From Tricholoma matsutake (taxonomy: Eukaryota > Basidiomycota > Agaricomycetes > Agaricales > Tricholomataceae), in the NCBI GenBank assembly GCA_026075535.2, contig AP026544.2, positions 1,364,001 to 1,428,000 on the forward strand: 64,000 bases of DNA, in the 5' to 3' direction. The translations under genes and the position numbers were made by a program. The notes beneath the pieces were generated by a model, which worked only from the letters and a program-made list of their open reading frames with translations, did not search any database and was not told the origin of the DNA. This document shows, in pieces, positions 11,741-22,397 of the stretch (position 1 is the first letter of the stretch; every line of letters starts with the position of its first letter).

Positions 11741-12299
11741 TGCTCCCTATTGTGGTGGTACCTTCTCCCAGCCTCGCTCCCCTTGCTCCTGTTTCTCCAA
11801 TCTTGTTGACTGCTTCCCAACCTCTGGAGACCACAGACTTTGTGGATGTGTGTGGTTCTACATAGGTCCTCCCCATTGAACCAAGGCCAATAAAAATAGG
11901 GCCAAAAGGGAATGAAAGAAGGAACACTTGGCTGCGACTAGACCCCCACCTGCAGGGTCAGGAGGGGGCAAGTTCCAACTTATTGTGCGCCCTACTCGGA
12001 GTCAACAAAAGAACAAGGGTTCTGAGTCTGAGTACACTGACTCAGTCTCTGAATCTGGAGATGACTCAGATGCCCCCATCGCTGCTCCCCCAGAGGGAGA
12101 GCAGCTTTTTGAATCTGCTGCCATGGATTTGTCCCTGGTGACTCCCATTTCACAGGTGGCCTCCCTGGTGTCTGCTGCAGAGTCACCTATCTTTCCATCC
12201 ATCCCATTAGACAATGGAATGGATATGGATGAACCCCCTGGCAGTCAGCTCTCTGGAAACTCTGGCGTCCCCCCTGCTCAACCCTCTGGGGCTGAGTAA
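11741..12299 (+). pseudogene. C-terminal part of an LTR-retroelement polyprotein, unrecognised domain
   Basis: A Pro-rich stretch (SPSLAPLAPVSPILL, near 11780) leads through frame changes into an open frame from 11928 with a basic start (GGGKFQLIVRPTRSQQKNKG), then an acidic Ser-rich tail (ESEYTDSVSESGDDSD). The stop at 12299 lies only 87 bases before a purine-rich tract and an LTR, so this is most simply the 3' end of that element's coding region. I recognise no enzyme domain. Confidence 0.4.
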
Positions 12300-12386
12300 A
12301 AAGTAATTCTTCTTGCATCATGTTTCCTTCTTGATATCTTGGGATGGTCATGGCTTGCCCTCTGGGTTGAAGCCAAAGGGGGAGAG

Positions 12387-12575
12387 TGTAGTGGTGGCTG
12401 ACTAGTTGTCAGTCTTTATATATATATACTTTACCTTTTGATAGCCTTGCACTGGACCCTTTATAAGGGCTGGCTCTTATTTTAGGTCAACAGACTTTTA
12501 CTTCACCAACATCAATATATGTTATATGTGTTAGTGTTGTGTGAGAACCCTAAGGTCTACCCCCACTTTACTACA
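12387..12575 (+). repeat. Short LTR (3' LTR) preceded by a polypurine tract
   Basis: A 189-bp sequence starts TGTAGTGG and ends CTTTACTACA, giving TG...CA termini with a 6-base inverted match (TGTAGT/ACTACA). Immediately upstream is AAAGGGGGAGAG (12375-12386), a typical polypurine tract for plus-strand priming. A run of TATATATATA follows near 12419. The partner 5' LTR was not found in the window. Confidence 0.65.
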
Positions 12576-12959
12576 AACTCAATGAGTAGCAGTACCCCCT
12601 TTAACAATGATAATGACAATAATGTATATGATCAATGTTATTTATTAGCTATTTACAATGATAAGCAACAACAAAATAAATGAGGTCTTTACACTGCCCC
12701 ATATGTTCCATGTGGATCTGTGTGGAATTGCGTGGACTCCGCATGGATCTGCATGGACTCCATATAGATTTACATCCCATCTAATGAACAGTTTTAGTTA
12801 TGCAACAGGGGCAGACAGTCTGCATGTATCTGCATGGACTAGCTCAGATTTCACACTTTTTACTTGGATTCCATGGATTTCAGCTGTCTGCATCTGAGAT
12901 CAGACAGCAAGTATAAGCAAGGACCAGCAAGGACAGTCCACATACATCTGAACAGACCA
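12576..12959. other. Gene-free stretch with degenerate CATGGA-type repeats
   Basis: No gene recognised. Variants of GCATGGACTCC and GCATGGATCTG recur between 12720 and 12850. Confidence 0.4.
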
Positions 12960-12984
12960 TTTGAGCTTAGCAAAATAATGCAAC

Positions 12985-13075
12985 AAACAGGACTCAAACC
13001 AGTGATATTATAAGCATGTGGGAAAGTTTCGACACACAATACCATTACACCAAGCAGCCATTGTTGAGGTACTGC
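12985..13075 (-). ncRNA. tRNA-like sequence or tRNA-derived SINE head (A and B boxes)
   Basis: On the minus strand an A-box-like TGGTGTAATGGTA is followed at tRNA-like spacing by a B-box-like GGTTTGAGTCC (consensus GGTTCGANTCC, one mismatch). The acceptor and T stems do not pair cleanly, so it is probably a tRNA pseudogene or a SINE head rather than a working tRNA. No poly-A tail was identified. Confidence 0.3.
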
Positions 13076-13250
13076 AACCAATGCTACATGTCATGTCAGC
13101 CAGGCCAATTAGATAAGGTCTATTATTAGGTATGTTCTATTATTGAAACAATAGTAATACTGTGGTGACATGGCATTAATTTTTCCCACCATCCCACTAC
13201 ATCCCCCACCATGTCCTCCCTCGCTCCCAGCACCACAACCCGACACTCTT

Positions 13251-16200
13251 CCTGCCGATATGCCCTCCACCTGCTCTTCGACCTCCAAGACCCATAGTGG
13301 CCACAAGAGGGCCACTTCACCCCCCACTTCCACTGCTACAACAACCCAGGCTGGCCGTAAGCACGCTGTCTCCACCGTTGATGATAATGCTGCAAAAGCC
13401 AAGAAGAAGAAGAAAATGGATGAGAACACAACAGAAAAGGGGGTTGAGAAAGGGAAGAAGAGGAAAGGGGAGGAATTGAAGCCCAAGATGGGCAAAAAAA
13501 AACAAAAAAAAGTACGTATTGTTGCCCTCCCCTTACCGTTGCTCACGAAGTCTTTGTAGTCGAAAAACTTCCACTATGCAAGCCACTGACGATGCGGCTG
13601 CCCAAGAGCTATCTCATCTCATCAGGTGAGTGGTTTTTCCTCTTTTCTTTCACTTTTCATTTCCTTTCCAGTTCTTTTTTGTTTTTGTTTTATTTTTATC
13701 TTACTTTTTTTTTTAGAATGGAAGCCCTGCTCGAATGCAGTGGCATCGCTGTTGCCCCCTGAAGCAAGCCAAGACCGGTGGTGCTGCCATCCCCCCTCCC
13801 TTCACTCAGGCAACCTCAAGGCAACACCACAAGACCACACTCGAGCAATACCATGAGGACAGTGCTGGGAGTGACAAGGAAAGCAACAACAACACTGGAG
13901 GTGACAATGAGATGGATGACCCCACCAGCAAGACCACGACGACCAGCACAACCAGCATGACCAGTATGACCACCACAGATGATGAGGAGAACAACAAGAA
14001 CAACAAGAAGAATGATGACAAAAAAAAGAAGAAGGACGACAAGAAGAAGAAGGACACTAACTCAGGCAATGAGGACAATGACAACAAGGAGGATGAGGAG
14101 GACAACAAGGACAATGATGATGAGGAGGATGAGGAGGAGGACAACAAGAACAATGAGAACAACAAGAACAATGAGAACAACAAGAACAATGAGAACAACA
14201 AGAACAATGAGAACAACAAGAACAATGAGAACAACAAGAACAATGAGAACAACAAGAACAATGAGAACAACAAGAACAATGAGAACAACAAGAACAATGA
14301 GAACAACAAGAACAATGAGAACAACAACAACAACAACAACAACAATAACAACAACCAGGGCAATGAGGACAACAAGGATGAGGACAAGGAGAACAACAAT
14401 GACAACAACCAGGGCAATGAGGACAACACCAAGGACAATGATGAGGACAACAACAACAACAACCAAGGCGACAACGGCGACAATGACAACAATGGTGACA
14501 ATGACAACAATGGCAACAATAGCAACAATGACAATGACAACAATGATGACAAGTACAAGAAGGGTGCTGACAACAACAAGGCAAATGACAATGAGGCCGC
14601 CCCCACCACTTCTGTCCCCAGCACTGCAGCCACTGCCACTACTTCCACCACCACCACTGCCACCACCACCAACACTATGGCCACCACCACTATCAGTATT
14701 TCAGCTGACCCAGGTAAGTGTAACTCATTTTCAATCTTTAATTTGTATTGTATACCTCTCCATGTATTAGATGTTATAATGACTGATGACAGGAACAATG
14801 TAGTTGGTGACCAGCCAGCAAATGGTAGGTATACTTGTTTATTTAATATATTGGTTTATTTAAAATAGGTCAGATGTTGCTATGGTGAGCCCTCCTCATA
14901 GCACTCCTGGTTGACATGGAGCATCTCATACCACAGGTGGCATCTTACATGGCCATGCACTTGGAAATGTTCATAATTTTGGTGACCACATGGATGTTGA
15001 TGACCAGCAGGGCAAGGTTGTAGGCAAGGTCCATGTTTATACAATGCATGGTAATCCCAATGAGTCCAAGCCTTATATGGTGCTCAAGCATGAGGTCACC
15101 AATCATCTCACACTCATCCTCAAGAAGCTTGGAAACTCATACTCACTAGTCAAAAGTATGTTGTTTTAGTTTTAAATTTTAAATTGGTCTTAAGACAAAG
15201 TCTAGAGCAAAATCAGTGTGTATTTGTATATGAGGATGAACTTTGGAATGTCCAAGGTCAATATGAGTCTGTTATCGAAGAAGATGGAGAGGTTGATTGG
15301 GTGGTTTTAAACCACCAATTTACCTTGAAGCTTCTCATTGTAAGTTTTAATTGCTCTTATAGGAATTTATTTGTTGAGTCTCCACTTTTAGGTGGCTGAT
15401 CAGACACCAAATCTTGCTTCAACTCCAAATTCTGATTCACTCTTGCTGGCCTCTTCCTCAACCTCTATTTTTCCTTTTAAACAGCAGCTCATCACTATTC
15501 TTGAATACCAAGTTCATTGGCCAGTACGGGTGATGTCTCTCTTCAAATTACATATCAAAAATACAAGGCTTTTCTTACTGCATTCCAAACCTATGAAGAA
15601 ATGGTGAAAGCAAAGACCTGGATGATCCAACAACCAACAAAGACCAACATTATCGAATTATTTGTGTCAAAGTCATTTTTCCATTCTTACTACAAGCGTT
15701 ATTTTTCCAAGGTGGCTGAACATGATGAGATGGTATTGTGGTTGAGTGAGGATGAGGATCGACTCTGTGATGTTGATTTGTGGGGGATAAAGAAGGAAGT
15801 CTATACTTTTATGGACTTGGCAGCATGGTTGCAGAATGGAGGAACTTTGGAGGTTGAAAGTGATGGAGATTATAAGGATAAGGGCAAGGGGACAAAGGGA
15901 AAGGGTTTAAGGAAGGACAATGCAAAAGTGCAGGAAAAGAGAAAGGACAAAGGGAAGGAGTGGGAGCAGGAAAAGGAGATGGGGAAAGGGAAGGGAAAGG
16001 GAAAGGGAAAGGGAAAGGGAAAGGGAAAGGGAAAGGGAAAGGGAAAGGGAAAGGGAAAGGGAAAGGGAAAGGGAAAGGGAAAGGGAAAGGGAAAGGGAAA
16101 GGGAAAGGGAAAGGGAAAGGGAAAGGGAAAGGGAAAGGGAAAGGGAAAGGGAAAGGGAAAGGGAAAGGGAAAGGGAAAGGGAAAGGGAAAGGGAAAGGGA

Positions 16201-16320
16201 AAGGGAAAGGGAAAGGGAAAGGGAAAGGGAAAGGGAAAGGGAAAGGGAAAGGGAAAGGGAAAGGGAAAGGGAAAGAGAATTCACAAGAAGGGAAAGAGTG
16301 ATAGTAAGAAATCAAAGTAA
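13251..16320 (+). CDS. Low-complexity multi-exon protein of an uncharacterised agaricomycete family
   Basis: A start at 13251 (MPSTCSSTSKTHSGHKRATS) opens a Lys-rich exon with a nuclear-localisation-like KKKQKK end. A clean intron (GTACGT at 13511 to GTAG at about 13559) joins in phase to RKTSTMQATDDAAAQELSHL, and another intron follows (GTGAGT at 13627 to TTTAG at about 13715). Next come an Asn/Lys/Asp/Glu-rich region, short exons near 14790-15160, a conserved block (QPTKTNIIELFVSKSFFHSY, then LCDVDLWGIKKEVYTFMDLA), and a (GK)n tail. I recall the conserved block from mushroom proteins of unknown function. Frame changes near 13755 and 15555, plus a TGA near 14915, argue for decay or missed introns. 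The (GK)n and poly-Asn tracts could be disordered nucleic-acid-binding tails; that is inference. Confidence 0.5.
14143..14322 (+). repeat. 18-bp tandem repeat, 10 copies, encoding Asn-Lys-Asn-Asn-Glu-Asn
   Basis: AACAAGAACAATGAGAAC is repeated ten times with essentially no variation, then grades into AAC triplets. It lies inside the low-complexity gene and keeps its frame. Such homogeneity suggests recent slippage or unequal exchange. Confidence 0.9.
15982..16275 (+). repeat. (GGGAAA)n hexamer array, about 49 copies
   Basis: A nearly perfect hexanucleotide array of about 294 bases. On the plus strand it encodes (Gly-Lys)n, (Lys-Gly)n or (Arg-Glu)n depending on frame, so no frame contains a stop. 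In the gene frame it makes the Lys-Gly tail that ends shortly after 16275. Confidence 0.95.
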
Positions 16321-16427
16321 GCATGTAAATACACAATTTATGGAACAAGTTTGTCATCTTTTGCACTAGTACCCAGGTTTTCAAGATTGTCCATGCAATA
16401 TCATCAGCTCTATTTTTAGGAATCACC

Positions 16428-17290
16428 TTGGCTTTATCATCACCAATCCTCCTTTATATGATAGGAATTGCTCTGCTTCCTATTACTTGGGCCTCCCCTG
16501 TTGAATCCCCATTTACAGACATTCTTTTCAAATTATTCAGCTACTTCCTCACCACAAACTTCAGCTCCAAACTTTCTTTATCGGCAGCCCTGATCATATT
16601 GTTTTCCCTGACAGAAAATCCTGATCTCTTGAATCTGCATGCATGGCAGCAATATGTCAGGGGGAACATCATGCCCAAGCATCAGGCTGGATAAAAGCAC
16701 TTGCACATGCCTTAAAAAAACAGGTTGGTAGTCACAAGGTTGGGCTCTTGAAAATGAAAAATGTGAAGAAAGGAATGGACAAGGAGGAGGAAATCATAGC
16801 ATTGGGTCTCAAACTTGACTCTTTGGCCAAGCTTTTACATCTCCACCCCTACAATGCCAATGAACAATATCAAGGCAAATTGCAACCCATTTCCAACAAA
16901 TCAATCCAACCAGCACTTGTCATTTGTCCCAATGCCATGGAATGCCAGACTCTGGCATGCAAGTCATGCTCCCTCCATCAAATCACTCCTATTCAAGATA
17001 TTCTGCATGTCACTTTGATCAAAGATGCCACTATACATGACAATGTCCCTATTTTGACAGGACTATGCAATGTGTGCAACACAAAACACATGGCTGATCA
17101 TGAGCGAGGGTTGAAAATGAGGGGGGAAACAGATTCAGTCAATTATATCTGAATTCTGCAAAATACCTTAAAGTTGGGCATGGGCTATGGGTGGATCAAT
17201 CATTTTCCCAAGCTGTTTTTAATGGGTTATACAGCTTCCATGCCTCAGCTGCTGGTTACAAAGGAGGCTTTTGAGGTTTTGGGAGCAAAT
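16428..17290 (+). pseudogene. KDZ-transposon-associated CxC5-like cysteine-cluster fragment
   Basis: The frame from 16643 contains LKLDSLAKLLHLHPYNANEQ, then VICPNAMECQTLACKSCSLH, DATIHDNVPILTGLCNVCNT and [10 protein letters not shown] stop near 17152 is followed by the expected continuation in another frame, [20 protein letters not shown] and [20 protein letters not shown], then TGA. This Cys pattern matches the CxC5-like cysteine cluster found with Kyakuja-Dileera-Zisupton (KDZ) transposases. Residues upstream of 16643 in a second frame (MALSSPILLYMIGIALLPIT) probably form the start of the same protein. The catalytic domain is absent: similarity stops where the large inverted repeat begins at 17319. 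Confidence 0.65.
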
Positions 17291-17318
17291 GGAGTTATCA
17301 GAGTTGCTGGGTTAGGTT

Positions 17319-18217
17319 AGGGTTATGGGACCTCCCAGGGTTGGCCACAGGGTTTGATCCATGGGGGCAGAAGGGGGCCACAGGGTTGGATCCATAGGGT
17401 CAGAAGGGGGTACAGTGCTCACCTAGGGTTTGATCCATGAGGGCAGAAGGGGGTACAATGCTCTCTTGAGCATGCCAAGGATTGTTGCATGCAGCAATAT
17501 TCTGTCAAGTGATTTTAATGTGATATCTGTCAGACTATTTGCAAGATGTAGGGTAACTTGTGGAATTTATATTTGTTTACACTAAAAGCAGTTGTCGTGA
17601 CCTAGTGACAACCACTGTAGGGTTTGACACACTGTGGGTTTGGACACCAGGCTAACTGTGATAGGGTTGATTTCAGACCACAGGCACCCCAATTTGCCCC
17701 GCTGAGTGTGTGAATCAGGGATGTCACATGACCATGTCATATATTTGCAGCAGTATACTGGGCTTGCAAGCAGCCACATAATAAAGTTAAAGTTAAAGTT
17801 AAAGTTAAACTGCGATTGACAAGTGTGAATCAGGAGGACGATCGGAAGCACACCTGCAATTGCACTGACTTGTATCATACATGGATGTCCCAGATGTCCA
17901 TCCTATGTTGTCTAATGGACTGACCAGAGGTTGGAAAAGGAAATTGTAAGGGTATCTGGCACAAGAAGAGGAATGATATATAGTTCTCATAGTCATACTC
18001 AGCTCAGCCCCGGTTCAATAGCGGCAGGGTTAATTACCATTGAAACCCACAGTCTCTCTTCTAAGGATTCCAGCACATCGCATCCGCTCCCAGAGACATT
18101 AGTATGTTTGCTTAGACTAGATTTGTAATTGACACCAGCATACCATGAGGCAATCAGATATTTCTACCGGTTGTAAAAGTAAAGGGTATCTGCAATGATA
18201 TTGTTGTTGCACTGAAT
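17319..18217 (+). repeat. Left arm of the large inverted repeat
   Basis: It starts AGGGTTATGGGACCTCCC and contains short internal repeats of the type GATCCATGGGGGCAGAAGGGGG, a four-copy AAAGTT microsatellite (17787-17812) and one diverged copy of the 148-bp repeat motif (17937-17963). High identity to the right arm ends abruptly near 18217, where the 148-bp repeats begin to differ. Confidence 0.9.
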
Positions 18218-18430
18218 TACCATATCATGTGTTCACCCAGTGTACACGGACGTCCCAGACATCCATGGTCATGCCAATGTTGTCTAAAGGACCAGCCAGA
18301 GGTAGGAAAAGGAAATTGTAAGGGTATCTGGCACAGTATTGTCGTTGCCTGCGGTTGCACTGACTTATCATATCATGTGTTCACCCACTGTACATGGACG
18401 TCCCAGATGGCCATGTCCGTGCCTATGTTT
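18204..18430 (+). repeat. Subterminal 148-bp repeat family, plus orientation
   Basis: The core GGAAATTGTAAGGGTATCTG (about 18315) is followed by a GCACTGACTTATCATATCATG-like segment, GTGTTCACCCA and GGACGTCCCAGA. This is the same unit, in the opposite orientation, as at 21140-21500 and 28085-28385. A further degraded plus-strand copy lies at 18830-18905. Confidence 0.8.
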
Positions 18431-19061
18431 GTTGAGATTCACACTGTGATCACATGCGGTCGGCACATTGCAGTCGGCATATTTGATGTGTATTCTATTC
18501 TGAGTGCATCCCTTTGATGCGCCCGGACAAACGTCTGATAGTTACCTTTCTCCCATTATCCCGTTGTCTAACACAACATGTATATAGCTAGATAGATTCT
18601 TCGGTCACTTCAGTTACTTATATGAGTACTGAGGTGAGTATTATATCGTGTTTATGGTTACAGATTACTTAGGATATGTACCTACACTAACGCTCGTATA
18701 TTCTAGCATTGAATATAGTCAATTATATTACTACTGAGTGTCTGCCATCTAAGTATTATCACACAATGAGTTCCAAGCCCGTAAGGCTGTGTCGTCCTTC
18801 TGGGGTGCCAGGCTCAGAAGAGGTCGTAAAAGGAAATTTAAAGGGTATCTGGCACAATATTGTTGTCGCCTGCAGTCATGCAGACTTGCCATATTATATG
18901 TTCACTGTTGTCTGGTGGAATAGCAAGAGGTTGCAAAAGCTGTAACAAGCAATAGCGGGAAACCCATATCCGCGTCTGAGTCATGTCTAAACATTGCAAG
19001 GATCACTAACTATAACTATACCAGACATGTAAAAAAGAAAACTGAATTTGGTAACCTGCGC

Positions 19062-21027
19062 TTATCTCAGGACCTGAGCCTGCATGTACGTAGGTAATCG
19101 GGTATTAACCTGATAGCAGTGTTCACCATGGTCCAAGTATGGATGGCGGTGACCCGGCGGTAGAGACCGACCTACTGTAAGACTTCTCTCCAGCTCATTG
19201 ATGTAGTGGTGGAATTTTCCACCCCTCCCTTGTAAAACCCTGACGTCAACGCGGCAGAAGACTTGTAATGATGACAAACGATCATGTCGTCTGGTATTTT
19301 CGATGTTGAGGACTTCCTTCACCGACCCTTCCACAAAGTTTACAAATTCGTTATGGCTGGCAGTTGCCCAATCTGGCATCAGATTCTCATTGCATATTTC
19401 TTTGGAAAACCCCCCCTCATGGAGCACCGGTCCAAGGTGACCTGCATCCCCAGGTCTACAAAGTGTTAGTTATCTTCCAAAGTATTGTGAATGTTGGGCT
19501 TACTTTAGTTGTTTCAAGGGCATGTAATTGTCGACCAACTCGAAGTTGTGGGTCCAACCACCGGTGCTTTGTGGCCACGTATGAACAGCATGTAGTAGCT
19601 TACCTCCGACAACAAAAGCCCTAATCTCTCCCTTCTCCACTAAAGAAGGCATCCAAGGCTGGGCTAACCACGCTGGATGGGGCAGGCACTCGATTCCTTT
19701 GTACAATATTTCTGACTCGGCATATTTCTGGAGAACTGTCTCAGTTCGGTGGTCGGCACCCCCGTCCCTTGCAGGGAGAAATGTGCATGTTGTCGAGTCG
19801 CTGAAGTCACGTTTAACAACAATGTTGACGTTGTTGCATGCCGTCCTGAGATCCTGCTCGTTGGTCAACATCAGAGATTTGGGATAGGGGGTCTTTGTCA
19901 CGGTCATTGCAGCGGTCATGAGGTCATTGTTGCGCTGAACCTTGCATGCCGATGCAAGAAGATCTTGTGGGTGGGGGAACATTGGAACATTGAGGGACAA
20001 CTTGAGTAAGTTGCACCAAAATTGGTCAATATTCATCCGATTCAATCCTGGATGTTCAGTACTAGAATAAATATCATTCAGAGGTTAATGGAGTATATGA
20101 GGAAGCATGGTACGTGCATGTAGTCGATAGCAAGGCTAAAACCTCCCGCCATAAGGCTGAGATTTGACATATTGGTGATATGGCTGAAGTTTCCGCTGAG
20201 TAGAATCTCTATGAACACGTCCCATTTCATCCATTGAACGGACCACCCTGCTTCCAGAAATGCAATTGCCCAGACCATCTGGTAGAACCATAATCAGATA
20301 AGAATATCCAAAGTGATACAATACTTGCCATGTCATGTATTTGGTACGACTCTAGGTCTGGATTATGGTCGTCCTTATGGGCCCACTCCCGATAGGCCAT
20401 TCCTGCAGGGGCTGTCTGAATTGCAGCCTTAATAGGGCCTGGGGTATTCCTTTCCATGACATAGCAATCATACGTTAAGAGAGTCATGACGCTTTCGAGG
20501 CTATTCGGCTCTGTACAGATACGAGGACTCTCAACCACGAGCAGGTTCGGCTGAGCACTCGATGCACTGCCTGAATTACCCGGATGTGATTGTACAGACA
20601 TAGAGGCTATTGCTTCAGGCAGAGATCGAAGATCTGGCAGTGGGTGAGGTGGCAGAGCACCTGAATAGGCGTCGTTGAGTGGTGTGGCAGGGATTAGTGA
20701 TTGGAATTGAGGCAGAATGTGTCTGTGGTACTTGGTATAATGGCCAAGATGCAGAACCCAAGCGGCATACTCTTCATTTGTTAGTGCGCGACCTGGACTA
20801 TCAAAATTTCCACACGCATCAGTGCAGTTTGGATGTACTTCTCTTGATTGGATATGGAAATTTAAGTGGTGGCCATCCCTTAGGGTCAAAGGAGCTTGTC
20901 GCATCCATGCAGGCTGTCTGCGTGACCAGTTCGCTGCAGCCTGGGTTATTCGACATCTGCATGTGTGTGGACAAATCTCAAAGCCTAGCTGTGGATTCCC
21001 TTGCCGTCTTGCGGTACTTTCAGACAT
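19062..21027 (-). pseudogene. ATP-grasp-like family protein, copy 1
   Basis: From ATG at 21027 the minus strand encodes an N-terminal region (SESTARRQGNPQLGFEICPH), a Pro/Ser-rich middle, and SYQIHDMASIVSLWIFLSDY. Further exons give INIDQFWCNLL-type sequence near 20020, VNIVVKRDFSDSTTCTF near 19810, EIRAFVVGGKLLHAVHT near 19610, and a C-terminal block (VFCRVDVRVLQ, then FHHYINELERS) near 19230. The Lys-Arg...Ser-Asp, Arg...GGK and Asp...Asn-Glu motifs resemble the ATP and metal-binding residues of ATP-grasp ligases and occur in the same order in the second copy at 25210-27002. I infer the fold from motif order only; the substrate is unknown. The frame changes are partly introns. It is flanked by 148-bp repeats on both sides. 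Confidence 0.5.
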
Positions 21028-21139
21028 GGTAGATGTTAGATGTTAGATGGTAATCGATAAGACGTATGATAAGAGGTATGTCACAACCCCATGTGACAGC
21101 ATAGCAGAGCTTATATTGTTCTCGCCTGCTGTCGCCGAT

Positions 21140-21500
21140 ACTGTGCCAGATACCCTTACAATTTCCTTTTCCTACCTCTGGCCGGTCCTTTAGACAACAT
21201 TGGCATGACCATGGATGTCTGGGATGTCCGCGTACACTGGGTGAACACATGATATGGTAAGTCAGTGCGACCGCAGGCGACAACAATATTGTGCCAGATA
21301 CCCTTACAATTTCCATTTCCTACCTCTGGCCAGTCCATTATACAACATAGGCATGACCATGGACGTCTGGGACGTCCGTGTACACTGGGTGAACACATGA
21401 TATGGTAAGTCAGTGCAACCGCAGGCGACAACAATATTGTGCCAGATACCCTTACAATTTCCTTTTCCTACCTCTGGCCAGTCCATTAGACAACATTACA
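21140..21500 (-). repeat. 148-bp tandem repeat, three units, minus orientation
   Basis: CCCTTACAATTTCC recurs at 21153, 21301 and 21449, giving an exact 148-bp period. Each unit includes CTACCTCTGGCC, GGACGTCTGGGACGTCCGTG-like sequence and GGTGAACACATGATATGGTA. These units face the plus-oriented copies at 18.2-18.4 kb across gene copy 1. Confidence 0.9.
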
Positions 21501-21660
21501 CATGCAGTCCTCACATAACCACCTTTCTCATCTTTACGGGCATCAATGTCATTTATTTGCCTAACCCGATGCTTTGCCAGATCTTCCTCTGCGCTGCAGG
21601 GTTGCTAGTTGATCTACTAACAATTGCATGAGGGACTTAAAAAATTTCATGAATGATGTT

Positions 21661-22057
21661 CAGCTAACCCTTTGTAGACTGAACTCAAGAGCAAGATTGG
21701 TTTAAGTAAAACGGGCTTATTGGTGCCTACTGCGTAACAGCCGTCTTGGATGCCCGACCTCTCGTAAGCATTATATTTTTATCAAGGACACACTGAAGAG
21801 CCAACCTGGTTTAAAAAAACGTGGTCCTGTCATGCTCAATGGAAATCAGACAGACGAAAAATTTGCTCAGCTACCCTTTTGTAGACTGAACTCAAGAGCA
21901 AGATTGGTTTAAGTAAAACGGGCTTATTGGTGCCTACTGCGTAACAGCTGTCTTGGACGCCTGACCTCTCGTAAGCATTATATTTTTATCAGGAACACAC
22001 TGAAGAGCCAACCTGGTTTAAAAAAACGTGGTCCTGTCATGCTCAACGGAAATCAGA
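21661..22057. repeat. Tandem duplication of about 207 bp
   Basis: CAGCTAACCCTTTGTAGACTG at 21661 and CAGCTACCCTTTTGTAGACTG at 21868 start two near-identical segments that share ACGGGCTTATTGGTGCCTAC, CTCTCGTAAGCATTATATTT and CGTGGTCCTGTCATGCTCAA. They are not coding. Confidence 0.85.
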
Positions 22058-22397
22058 TGAGTTTTCCAGAATCAGTATAAGTGTCTAACATTGGCATACC
22101 TGATCACCACTTTGGACAATTAGGATTTTTTTACTTGTACAAGCTTCCCTTGAATAACTAGGAACAGACATAGCAAATGGCAAAAAAGATAACCTATGTA
22201 TCTTATCTGAGAATAGGGGCCCCTATTGACATGAATTCTGAGAACCCAACAGAAGGTCGCTTTACTGGTTGGGCAATTATGTAAATGTCAGGTGGAATCT
22301 CTACTAGAAGCTGGATATCTCGACAACAATCCTGCAACAGTTGGACATTTTTTTGGGTTACAGTTGAGGCAATGCCAAAACCACTAGATACATACTA

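Noticed and set aside
14143..14322. CRISPR-like array of regular short repeats
   Set aside because: The repeats are direct, contiguous and coding, with no spacers, in a eukaryotic genome.
13806..14798. 330-codon minus-strand Leu/Ser/Val frame opposite the Asn-rich repeat
   Set aside because: It is the complement of the low-complexity repeat; all frames are open there because of codon periodicity, and composition is not protein-like.
15809..16426. Minus-strand Phe-Pro and Ser-Leu repeat frames over the (GGGAAA)n array
   Set aside because: Automatic consequence of the hexamer in every frame.
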